Below are positions 1-7,614 of a stretch of DNA of 32,500 bases, in pieces. A program made the position numbers and the translations under genes. Source of the stretch: Betaproteobacteria bacterium (GTDB taxonomy: Bacteria; Pseudomonadota; Gammaproteobacteria; Burkholderiales; Burkholderiaceae_C); assembly GCA_013289985.1 (NCBI GenBank), contig JABCYW010000042.1, positions 1-32,500 of the forward strand. Reading direction: 5' to 3'. The notes under the pieces were generated by a model. That model was not told the DNA's origin. It was given only the letters and a program-made list of their open reading frames with translations, and searched no databases. The stretch's first letter is position 1. Every line of letters begins with the position of its first letter.

Positions 1-297
1 GGGCGCCAGCACGAACGGCTGCACGTGTTCGACCTGGCGTTTCCCGCGGGGCGGGTGCCGCGCAACGTGGACGGCGAGGTCGCCGAGCATCGCCTGATGC
101 CCGTCGCCGAGGCCCTGGCGCGCGCGGCCGCGGGCGAGCTCACCACCGACGCGGCGCTCGCAACGCTGGATTTCGCGGTTCGCCGCGGATTGATCGAACC
201 GATCGATGCCGGACAGGAATCAACCGGGGCGGGCTGGACGGCCGTCCAGGCGGCGGCCTTCGAGGCGCTCCGCCCCGGGGATCTCGGGTGGTTGTAG
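1..297 (+). CDS. NUDIX-family hydrolase, C-terminal part (DUF4743-like)
   Basis: The reading frame is open from base 1 and ends at TAG 295-297, so only the last 98 residues are present and the true start lies upstream. The visible part reads as the tail of the DUF4743/NUDIX group (thiamine-pyrophosphokinase-related NUDIX proteins): a beta strand around LHVFDLAFP, then PRNVDGEVAEHRLMP, where the phrase DGEVAEHRLMP is typical of strands after the NUDIX box, and a helical C-terminus. The NUDIX box itself would be off the window, so catalytic competence cannot be judged. An internal GTG at 25 could be miscalled as a start but would cut through a conserved strand. Family assignment is by recognition of the pattern only. 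Confidence 0.6.
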   Translation, partial: GRQHERLHVFDLAFPAGRVPRNVDGEVAEHRLMPVAEALARAAAGELTTDAALATLDFAVRRGLIEPIDAGQESTGAGWTAVQAAAFEALRPGDLGWL

Positions 298-395
298 GGG
301 CTTGAGGGCCTGATCTACCATTCAAACCAACTGAAGTGCGGCATCAATCACGCTCAACCCGCCGCCCCGCCAGGCCCGGGACACTGCCCTTCAAG

Positions 396-446
396 ATGCA
401 ACGCCGCTCCTTCCTCCGCCACGCCGCATCCGAGCCGAGAACATGA
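396..446 (+). other. 16-codon upstream ORF with a twin-arginine-like N-terminus
   Basis: An ATG at 396 opens a 16-residue frame (MQRRSFLRHAASEPRT) that stops at TGA 444-446. The stop overlaps the ATG of the cytochrome b561 gene in the arrangement ATGA. The first residues look like a Tat signal start (R-R-S-F-L-R), but no hydrophobic stretch follows. It may be a translationally coupled leader peptide, the stub of a decayed Tat-exported protein, or chance. Whether it is translated is unknown. Confidence 0.3.
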
Positions 447-991
447 CCACACTCACCAAGCCCGCCACCCGCTATACCGGCACCGCGATCCTCCTTCACT
501 GGCTGATGGGGCTGGCGATCGCCGGCAACTTCTGCGTCGGGCTGTACATGGCCGACCTGCCGATGTCGATGATGCGGCTGAAGCTCTACAACTATCACAA
601 GTGGGCCGGCGCCACGATCCTGCTGCTGGCCGCGCTGCGCCTGCTGTGGCGCCTGACGCACCGGCCGCCGGCCGACCTGCCGGCGCCGAAGTGGCAGCAC
701 ACGGCGGCCACCGCCACGCACTGGGGCCTGTACGCGCTGTTCTTCGCCGTGCCGCTGGTGGGCTGGGCGTACAGCTCGGCCGCGGGCTTCCCCATCGTGC
801 TGTTCGGCGTGCTGCCGCTGCCCGACTTCGTGCCGAAGGACCACGACCTGGCAGAGGCGATCAAGCCCTGGCACGGCGACCTGGCCTGGGTGCTGTTCGC
901 GCTGGTCGCGCTGCACGTGGCCGCCGTCTTCAAGCACATGGTCATCGACCGCGACGGCCTCGTCCGCCGCATGATGCCCGGCCGCGACTGA
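443..991 (+). CDS. Cytochrome b561 (CybB/YceJ family)
   Basis: This 182-residue integral membrane protein has about four hydrophobic helices (roughly residues 13-35, 52-70, 90-112 and 145-168). Histidines fit diheme b561 ligands: H19 in the LLHW motif, H52 in NYHKWAG, and further His residues in ATATHWG and ALHVAAVFKH. Bacterial b561 proteins pass electrons between the quinone pool and periplasmic or membrane partners. The gene is followed within 25 bases by a YceI gene, the same order as yceJ-yceI in Escherichia coli, so it probably heads an operon with the YceI genes. Length is normal. No strong Shine-Dalgarno sequence is visible; translation may be coupled to the short frame ending at 446. 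Confidence 0.9.
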   Translation: MTTLTKPATRYTGTAILLHWLMGLAIAGNFCVGLYMADLPMSMMRLKLYNYHKWAGATILLLAALRLLWRLTHRPPADLPAPKWQHTAATATHWGLYALFFAVPLVGWAYSSAAGFPIVLFGVLPLPDFVPKDHDLAEAIKPWHGDLAWVLFALVALHVAAVFKHMVIDRDGLVRRMMPGRD

Positions 992-1016
992 CCCTTACCC
1001 GCAACAGAGAACGACC

Positions 1017-1583
1017 ATGAACAAGATTCGCATCGCCCTCGTCCTGGCCACCTCGCTGGCCTTCACCGGCGTCGCCTTCGCGCAGGCCACGGTGGTTCCG
1101 GCCCAGAGCCAGATCACGTTCGCCATCAAGGAGATGGGCGTTCCCGTCGAGGGCAAGTTCGCCAAGTGGACGGCCGACATCGCCTTCGACCCGAAGAAGC
1201 CCGAGGCCGGCAAGGTGGCCTTCACCATCGCCACCGGCAGCGCGTCGTTCGGCTCGCCCGAGACCGACGCCGAGGTGCCCAAGGCCACCTGGTTCAACGT
1301 CGCCAAGTTCCCCAACGCCACCTTCGCGTCCACCGCGATCAAGGCCAAGGGCGGCGGCAAGTACGACGTCACCGGCAAGCTGAGCGTCAAGGGCACCACC
1401 AGGGACATCGTGGTGCCCATCGCCCTGACCCAGGCCGGCGCGGCCACCACCGCCACCGGCACGTTCACCATCAAGCGCAACGACTTCAAGATCGGCGAAG
1501 GCGAGTGGACGGACACGTCGCAGCTGGCCGACGAGGTCGCGGTCAAGTTCAAGATCGCCCTGACCGGCGTGGCGCCGCTCTGA
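1017..1583 (+). CDS. YceI-family periplasmic protein, first of three
   Basis: The protein has 188 residues. Residues 1-22 form a signal peptide with likely cleavage after VAFA, giving a periplasmic protein. The rest is a YceI-like lipocalin-type beta barrel: QSQITFAIKEMGVPVEGKF near the start, the strand-turn pattern of alternating hydrophobic residues, and KGTTRDIVVPIAL near residue 130. YceI relatives bind polyisoprenoid molecules such as ubiquinone-8, which suits the b561 neighbour upstream; the actual ligand here is unknown. It lacks the cysteine pair found in the next two paralogues. It starts 25 bases after the b561 stop, behind a weak AGAGAA ribosome site, and is likely co-transcribed. 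Confidence 0.9.
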   Translation: MNKIRIALVLATSLAFTGVAFAQATVVPAQSQITFAIKEMGVPVEGKFAKWTADIAFDPKKPEAGKVAFTIATGSASFGSPETDAEVPKATWFNVAKFPNATFASTAIKAKGGGKYDVTGKLSVKGTTRDIVVPIALTQAGAATTATGTFTIKRNDFKIGEGEWTDTSQLADEVAVKFKIALTGVAPL

Positions 1584-1604
1584 CAGCCTGAAGAAATCCC
1601 CCTT

Positions 1605-1618
1605 GCCCCTCGCGGGGC
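1605..1618. other. Small GC hairpin between two YceI genes
   Basis: Bases 1605-1609 (GCCCC) pair with 1614-1618 (GGGGC) around a TCGC loop in the 104-base gap between the first and second YceI genes. No T-run follows, so it is not a standard intrinsic terminator. It may attenuate or stabilise the operon transcript. Confidence 0.3.
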
Positions 1619-1687
1619 GGCAGCCGGTGGTGCGGGTCAGCGCCGGGACGCTTCCATCTCTCATTTCCTGACCCGCTGGAGTTCCCC

Positions 1688-2263
1688 ATGAAGAAGATTT
1701 CCCTGATCGCGGCCCTGGCCGCCCTCGGCTTCGCCGCTGCCGCCCACGCCGAATCGGCCACCTACGCCATCGAGCCGAGCCACACGTTCGCCACGTTCGA
1801 GATCGGCCACTTCAACACGTCCACCAACCGCGGCCGCTTCAACAAGACCAGCGGCACCGTGACGCTGGACAAGGCCGCCAAGACCGGCTCGCTGGACGTC
1901 ACCGTCGACACCTCGTCGCTGGACACCGGCACCGCCGCGTTCACCAAGCACATCTCCAGCGAGGAGATCCTCAACGTCGCCGTCAACCCGACGGCCCACC
2001 TGGTGGCCACCAAGTTCACCTTCAACGGCGACAAGGTCAGCGAGATCGACGGCAACCTGACCCTCAACGGCAAGACCAACCCGGTCGTGCTGAAGGCGCA
2101 GAACTACAACTGCTACAACAGCCCGATGATCAAGCGCGAAGTCTGCGGCGGCGACTTCGACACGACCATCGTGCGCAGCCAGTACGGCGTCAACTACGGC
2201 CTGAACTACGGCTTCCCCGACAACGTGCATCTGGTCATCCAGGTTGAAGCCGTCAAGCAATAA
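1688..2263 (+). CDS. YceI-family periplasmic protein, second of three
   Basis: The protein has 191 residues with a signal peptide at 1-21 (cleavage after AHA). The YceI barrel begins at SATYAIEPSHTFATFEIGHF and ends with VHLVIQVEAVKQ. A cysteine pair, C142 and C153, flanks the motif IKREVCGGDF; the third YceI protein keeps the same pair at the same spacing, and a periplasmic disulfide is likely. The start is supported by a GGAG ribosome site 6 bases before the ATG. Many Asn and Thr residues mark the beta strands. It probably carries or binds an isoprenoid lipid in the periplasm, with b561 as redox partner; this role is inferred from the family. Confidence 0.9.
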   Translation: MKKISLIAALAALGFAAAAHAESATYAIEPSHTFATFEIGHFNTSTNRGRFNKTSGTVTLDKAAKTGSLDVTVDTSSLDTGTAAFTKHISSEEILNVAVNPTAHLVATKFTFNGDKVSEIDGNLTLNGKTNPVVLKAQNYNCYNSPMIKREVCGGDFDTTIVRSQYGVNYGLNYGFPDNVHLVIQVEAVKQ

Positions 2264-2879
2264 GCTCGGCAGCGCCGCCCTCAAGGCGGCGTTCGTGCTT
2301 TCCTGCGCCAGCCCGGGCCTCGCGCCCGCGCTGGCGCAGTCCATTGCGGGCCCGGTCACCTACCAGCTGGATCCCGACCACACCTTCGTCACGTTCGAGG
2401 TGCTGCACTTCGGCACCTCCACCCTGCGCGGGCGCATCGGCCCGGTCACGGGCGAGGTGACGGTGGATCGCGGCGCGAAGACAGGCGACCTGCGGTTGCG
2501 CATTCCCGTGGCCACGCTGGACACCGGCATGCGCGTGCTCGACGCGCGCCTGCGCGAGCCCGACCTGCTGGCCGCCGCGGAGTACCCGGAGGCGTATTTC
2601 GTCGCCACGCGGTTCCAGTTCGATGCCGCGGGCGGCGTCAAGGAAGTGCGCGGCGAGTTCACGCTGCGCGGCGTCGGCCAGCCGCTGTCCCTCTACGCGA
2701 AGTCGTTCGGCTGCCGGCGCGACGAGCGCCTGAAGCGCGAGGTCTGCGGCGGCGATTTCACGGGCGACCTGAAGCGCCACGACTTCGGAGCGACCTTCGG
2801 CGAGCCTTTCGTCAGCGACGACGTGCATCTGGTGGTCCAGGTGGAAGCCATCGCCCCGGAAGCCGCGGGTGCCCGATAA
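2244..2879 (+). CDS. YceI-family periplasmic protein, third of three, TTG start
   Basis: The gene starts inside the end of the previous one (20-base overlap), apparently with TTG at 2244. This start gives a usable signal sequence: Lys at residues 2 and 7, a hydrophobic core, and cleavage after ALA near residue 31. A later GTG at 2295 would remove the charged n-region. The 211-residue product keeps the YceI core (DHTFVTFEVLHFGTSTLRGR, VHLVVQVEA) and the cysteine pair C157 and C168 in LKREVCGGDF, so it is a tandem duplicate of the second YceI gene, considerably diverged. The overlap implies translational coupling. The TTG start is the least certain point. Confidence 0.85.
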   Translation: MKPSSNKLGSAALKAAFVLSCASPGLAPALAQSIAGPVTYQLDPDHTFVTFEVLHFGTSTLRGRIGPVTGEVTVDRGAKTGDLRLRIPVATLDTGMRVLDARLREPDLLAAAEYPEAYFVATRFQFDAAGGVKEVRGEFTLRGVGQPLSLYAKSFGCRRDERLKREVCGGDFTGDLKRHDFGATFGEPFVSDDVHLVVQVEAIAPEAAGAR

Positions 2880-2880
2880 T
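2875..2880 (+). promoter_or_regulatory. -10 element for aroG
   Basis: GATAAT overlaps the stop codon of the third YceI gene and lies 44 bases before the aroG ATG. It is followed by CG, as at other putative -10 sites here. No convincing -35 hexamer is seen. Confidence 0.4.
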
Positions 2881-2924
2881 CGAGCGTTTGCCGCAATGCC
2901 GGCAGGAACCCGAAAGCTTTGGCG

Positions 2925-4052
2925 ATGACTCTCCCAGACGATTGGCGGCACGACCGCGAGGTCGGCGTGCAACTCGGCACGACGCTGGACACCACCCGCG
3001 TCGACGACGTGCGCATCGGCGCCGTGCGCCCGCTCATTTCCCCGGCCCTGCTGCTGGATGACATGCCAGCGCCCGACAGCGCCGTGTCGCTGGTGGAGGG
3101 CGCGCGCGCCGAACTGGCCAAGGTGCTGTCCGGCGCCGACGACCGCCTGATCGTGGTGGTGGGCCCGTGCTCGATCCACGACCACGACCAGGCGCTGGAG
3201 TACGCGCGCCACTTGAAGGTGGTGGCCGACGCGCTCGCCGACGACCTGCTCGTCGTGATGCGCGTGTACTTCGAGAAGCCGCGCACCACGGTCGGCTGGA
3301 AGGGCTACATCAACGATCCGCGCCTGGACGGCAGCTTCCGCATCAACGAAGGACTGCGCAAGGCTCGCCAGCTGCTGCTGGACGTGGCCGAGATCGGCCT
3401 GCCCGCCGGCACCGAGTTCCTCGACCTGCTGAGCCCGCAGTACATCGCCGACCTGGTGTCCTGGGGCGCGATCGGCGCCCGCACCACCGAGAGCCAGAGC
3501 CACCGCCAGCTCGCCTCGGGCCTGTCGTGCCCGGTGGGCTTCAAGAACGGCACCGACGGCGGCATCAAGGTGGCGGCCGACGCCATCCTCGCGGCCAACG
3601 CGTCGCACGCGTTCATGGGCATGACCAAGATGGGCCAGGCCGCCATCTTCGAGACGCGCGGCAACGCCGACTGCCACGTGATCCTGCGCGGCGGCAAGGC
3701 ACCCAACTACAAGGCGCCCGACGTGGCCGCCGCCTGCGTCGCGCTCGCCGAACGTGGCCTGCGCGAACAGGTGATGATCGATTTCTCGCACGCCAATTCC
3801 GAGAAGAAGCACCAGCGCCAGATCGACGTGGGCGCCGACGTGGCCGCGCAGATCGCCGGCGGCGACCCGCGCATCACCGGCGTGATGATCGAGAGCCACC
3901 TGGCCGACGGCCGTCAGGATCTCAAGCCGGGCGTGGCGCCGGCCTGGGGCGTGTCCATCACCGACGCCTGCATCGGCTGGGCCGACACCGAGCCGCTGCT
4001 GGCGAGCCTCGCGAAGGCGGTGCGCGAACGCCGCGCCGGCACGGCGTCGTGA
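2925..4052 (+). CDS. aroG: 3-deoxy-7-phosphoheptulonate (DAHP) synthase, class I
   Basis: This is the first enzyme of the shikimate pathway, joining phosphoenolpyruvate and erythrose 4-phosphate. The 375-residue protein shows the AroFGH-type landmarks: GPCSIHDHDQALEYA with the metal-binding Cys, the EKPRTTVGWKGYINDP substrate region, SQSHRQLASGLSCPVGFKNGTDG, KMGQAAIFETRGN, and DFSHANSEKKHQRQ with a metal-ligand His. The N-terminal extension typical of the feedback-regulated subclass is present; which amino acid inhibits it cannot be read. The ATG at 2925 was chosen; a TTG at 2919 adds two residues and is slightly better spaced from GGCAGGAA at 2901. Its stop overlaps the next start. Confidence 0.96.
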   Translation: MTLPDDWRHDREVGVQLGTTLDTTRVDDVRIGAVRPLISPALLLDDMPAPDSAVSLVEGARAELAKVLSGADDRLIVVVGPCSIHDHDQALEYARHLKVVADALADDLLVVMRVYFEKPRTTVGWKGYINDPRLDGSFRINEGLRKARQLLLDVAEIGLPAGTEFLDLLSPQYIADLVSWGAIGARTTESQSHRQLASGLSCPVGFKNGTDGGIKVAADAILAANASHAFMGMTKMGQAAIFETRGNADCHVILRGGKAPNYKAPDVAAACVALAERGLREQVMIDFSHANSEKKHQRQIDVGADVAAQIAGGDPRITGVMIESHLADGRQDLKPGVAPAWGVSITDACIGWADTEPLLASLAKAVRERRAGTAS

Positions 4053-4501
4053 GCGCGACCGCGATCTCGGCCGGCACCGATCGCGCCGTCGACGGCGTGC
4101 GCTACGTCGGCTTCTGGGCCCGCGTGGCCGCCGGGTTGCTCGACCTGATCCTGGTGATGTTCGTCGTGACGCCGGTGGCGGTCTATGTGTTCGGCGACGG
4201 CTGGACGGACGGCCGCGGCGTGCTCGGCTTCGTCGTGAACTGGGTGCCGCTGGGCGGCGCGATCATCGCGTTCTGGGTGATGAAGGGCGCGACGCCGGGC
4301 AAGCTGGCGATCTCCGCGACCGTGGTCGATGCCCAGACCTTCGCGCCGGTGGACTTCTGGCAGGCGCTGGCGCGCTATGTCGGCTATTTCATCTCGACGA
4401 TCCCGCTGTTCGCCGGCCTGGCCTGGGTGGCCTTCGACGCGCGCAAGCAGGGCTGGCATGACAAGATGGCGCGCACGGTGGTGATCTACCGGCCGCGCTA
4501 G
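4049..4501 (+). CDS. RDD-family membrane protein
   Basis: The GTG start at 4049 overlaps the aroG stop (GTGA), so translation is probably coupled. The 150-residue protein carries the RDD signature: an Arg in the first helix region (YVGFWARVAAGLLDLILV, with the conserved D), a second hydrophobic segment around residues 55-75, GATPGKLAISATVVD, and a C-terminal RKQGWHDKMARTVVI. Three membrane segments are visible. RDD proteins are mostly uncharacterised; some take part in ion exchange. There is no obvious link to aromatic synthesis beyond position. A longer in-frame extension upstream is only the third-position shadow of aroG. Confidence 0.88.
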   Translation: MSATAISAGTDRAVDGVRYVGFWARVAAGLLDLILVMFVVTPVAVYVFGDGWTDGRGVLGFVVNWVPLGGAIIAFWVMKGATPGKLAISATVVDAQTFAPVDFWQALARYVGYFISTIPLFAGLAWVAFDARKQGWHDKMARTVVIYRPR

Positions 4502-4523
4502 TCAACCCGACGGGAGCGAAGCG

Positions 4524-4919
4524 ATGCAGCGAGTGACCGGAATCGGCGGCGTCTTCTTCAAGGCGCGCGACGCCGAGGGCCTGCGGGCCTGGTACAAGCG
4601 CCACCTCGGGCTGGACGTGCAGGACTGGGGCGGGCTCGCGTTCCCGCCGGCGCCCACGCAGCCCGCCGGCGGCAGATCCCCGCTGGCCTCGCATACCACC
4701 TGGTGCATCTTCCCGGCCGACAGCGACTACTTCGGCGGCACGCGCGGCGCGCCGTTCATGGTCAATTACCGGGTGGCCGACCTCGACGCGCTGCTCGCGG
4801 TGCTGAAGCGCGAGGGCTGCGCCGTCGACGACAAGACCGAGGTGTCCGAATACGGCAAGTTCGGCTGGGTGACCGACCCGGAAGGCAACCGGGTCGAGCT
4901 CTGGCAGCCGCCGGCCTGA
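4524..4919 (+). CDS. VOC-family protein (glyoxalase/bleomycin-resistance fold)
   Basis: This 131-residue protein is the length of a single vicinal-oxygen-chelate domain with two beta-alpha-beta-beta-beta modules. Module one starts at VTGIGGVFFKARDAEGLRAWY and module two at FMVNYRVADLDALLAVLKREG, ending with GWVTDPEGNRVELWQPP, where the Glu near the C-terminus is the usual metal ligand. Members include glyoxalases, dioxygenases and drug-binding proteins; the substrate here is not evident. A GGGAG ribosome site lies 7 bases before the ATG. The stop codon lies in the loop of a hairpin at 4910-4925. Confidence 0.88.
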   Translation: MQRVTGIGGVFFKARDAEGLRAWYKRHLGLDVQDWGGLAFPPAPTQPAGGRSPLASHTTWCIFPADSDYFGGTRGAPFMVNYRVADLDALLAVLKREGCAVDDKTEVSEYGKFGWVTDPEGNRVELWQPPA

Positions 4920-4925
4920 GCCGGC
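4910..4925. terminator. Hairpin over the VOC stop codon, between convergent genes
   Basis: GCCGGC at 4910-4915 and at 4920-4925 form a perfect 6-bp stem with loop CTGA, which contains the TGA stop of the VOC gene. It lies between two converging genes and could end transcripts from both sides, but there is no T-run, so termination would be of the U-less kind. Confidence 0.35.
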
Positions 4926-4931
4926 AGCGGG

Positions 4932-6134
<1,203 letters not shown>

Positions 6135-6161
6135 GAAGGGCGTCTCTCGAAGTGTCGAATT

Positions 6162-6178
6162 TGTTCGCAGGCAGAACA
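6162..6178. promoter_or_regulatory. Palindromic operator candidate upstream of the thiolase
   Basis: TGTTC and GAACA are perfect 5-base arms around a 7-base spacer (GCAGGCA), 28-44 bases upstream of the thiolase ATG in AT-richer DNA. IclR-type regulators of beta-ketoadipate genes bind similar-sized TGTTC-like dyads, but the regulator here is unknown. Confidence 0.4.
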
Positions 6179-6257
6179 TTTATTCGTGAATGGGCACCTG
6201 CGAGCCGGATTTTGCGCGTTTTCGGTGCGCCAACGTCATATGGGGAGATCTGTCCGC

Positions 6258-6285
6258 TCAAGTCGGGCAGGGAACTGGCCGATTC
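6258..6285 (+). promoter_or_regulatory. Sigma-28 (FliA) promoter for the HD-GYP operon
   Basis: TCAAGT at 6258 and GCCGATTC at 6278-6285, with 16 bases between TCAA and GCCG, resemble the flagellar class III promoters of Pseudomonas and relatives (TCAAG...GCCGATA). The expected transcript start is near 6293, about 45 bases before the HD-GYP ATG. No competing sigma-70 site is obvious. Confidence 0.55.
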
Positions 6286-6336
6286 AACCGAGAGACTAGA
6301 ACCGGCCGCAGGCGGCGGCCGGCAAGGAAGATTCGA

Positions 6337-7614
6337 ATGACGACCCCCATCCAAGCGAGTGCGTTGCGTATCGGCATGTTCGTTCACCTGAACGTCGGCT
6401 GGATGTCGCATCCGTTCCCGCTGTCGAGCTTCAAGCTGACCACCAGCGAGCAGATCGAGACGATCCGCGCGCTGGGCCTGTCCGGCCTGACGTGGAGTCC
6501 CGAGCGCAGCGACATCGAGGAACCCGCGGCCGCCGCCGGCGAAGCCCCCGTCGCCCCGTCGCACGTCGAGGAAGAGGCGCCCAAGGCGCTGGACGCCCGC
6601 CAGCTGGCCAGGCTGGCGCTGAGCGCGCAGATGGAGATCGCCGCGCGTTGCGAGCGCCAGTTCACCGAGGCCTGCCGCGACCTGCGCCGCACCAACGACA
6701 AGGTGCTCACCGACCCCGTGCAGGCCAATGCCGACGCGCAGCAGCTCGCCAGGGCGCTGCTGGACAAGATGCTGGTGGAGGGCGAGCCCTGCCTGCGCGT
6801 GCTGGGCGAGATGGCCAGCGACCGCCACGCCGCCCATTCGCTGAACGTGGCCGTGGTCTCCCTGATGCTGGGCCGCCAGCTGGCGGTGCCCGCCAACGTC
6901 TTGATGGAACTGGGCGTCGGCGCGCTGATGCACGACGTGGGCAAGATCGCGCTGCCCGATCGCGTGCGCCTGGCGCGCGACGACTTCAATGCCGGCGAGG
7001 CCGCGCTGTATCGCGACCACGTGGCCCAGGGCCTGATCCTCGGCCGCCGCATGGGCCTGTCGGCCGATGCGCAGCTGGTCATCGCGCAGCATCACGAGCT
7101 GGCCGACGGCAGCGGCTTTCCCAGCGCGTTGATGCTGCCGCGCATGTCGCTGCCGGCGCGCATCGTGGCGCTCGTCAATCGCTACGACAACCTGTGCAAC
7201 CCCGCGTCGCCGGCGCAGTCCGTCACGCCGCACGAGGCCTTGTCGCGCCTGTTCGCGCAGTGCCGCTCGAAGTTCGACGAGACGCTGCTGTCCGGCTTCA
7301 TCAAGATGATGGGCATCTACCCGCCCGGCTCGGTGGTGCAGCTGAGCGACGACCGCTTCGCGATGGTGATGGCCGTCAACGCGGCGCACCCGCTCAAGCC
7401 GCGCGTGCTGGTCTACGACCCGGCCGTGGCGCTCGAGGAGGCCGTCCATCTCGACCTCGAGAAGACCCCGCAGGTCGGCATCCGCCGCAGCCTGAAGCCG
7501 GTGCAGCTTCCCACGCGCGCCGTCGACTACCTGAAGCCGCGCCAGCGCATCTCGTACTTCTTCGACGTGGAAAGCACGCCGAAGGAGGACGTGCGGGAAG
7601 AGGCGGAGGCATGA
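6337..7614 (+). CDS. HD-GYP domain protein, probable c-di-GMP phosphodiesterase
   Basis: The protein has 425 residues. An N-terminal DUF3391-like region (about 1-110) is followed by an HD-GYP domain: RHAAHSLNVAVVSLMLGR, H199-D200 in LMHDVGKIALPDRV, H252-H253-E in HHELADGSGFP, and LPARIVALVNRYDNLCNP. The metal-binding His and Asp residues are intact. The GYP part reads GFP, a tolerated variation, so hydrolysis of c-di-GMP is plausible. A GGAAG ribosome site precedes the ATG. The ATG of the next gene overlaps the stop (ATGA), so the two proteins are made together. A sigma-28-like promoter upstream links it to motility. Confidence 0.93.
   Translation: MTTPIQASALRIGMFVHLNVGWMSHPFPLSSFKLTTSEQIETIRALGLSGLTWSPERSDIEEPAAAAGEAPVAPSHVEEEAPKALDARQLARLALSAQMEIAARCERQFTEACRDLRRTNDKVLTDPVQANADAQQLARALLDKMLVEGEPCLRVLGEMASDRHAAHSLNVAVVSLMLGRQLAVPANVLMELGVGALMHDVGKIALPDRVRLARDDFNAGEAALYRDHVAQGLILGRRMGLSADAQLVIAQHHELADGSGFPSALMLPRMSLPARIVALVNRYDNLCNPASPAQSVTPHEALSRLFAQCRSKFDETLLSGFIKMMGIYPPGSVVQLSDDRFAMVMAVNAAHPLKPRVLVYDPAVALEEAVHLDLEKTPQVGIRRSLKPVQLPTRAVDYLKPRQRISYFFDVESTPKEDVREEAEA

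Noticed and set aside
2253-3899. 548-codon minus-strand frame opposite YceI and aroG
   Set aside because: Same composition artefact; the plus strand encodes clear YceI and DAHP synthase proteins throughout.
3167-4048. In-frame upstream extension of the RDD protein within aroG
   Set aside because: Arg/His-rich shadow peptide; the RDD family start fits the GTG overlapping the aroG stop.
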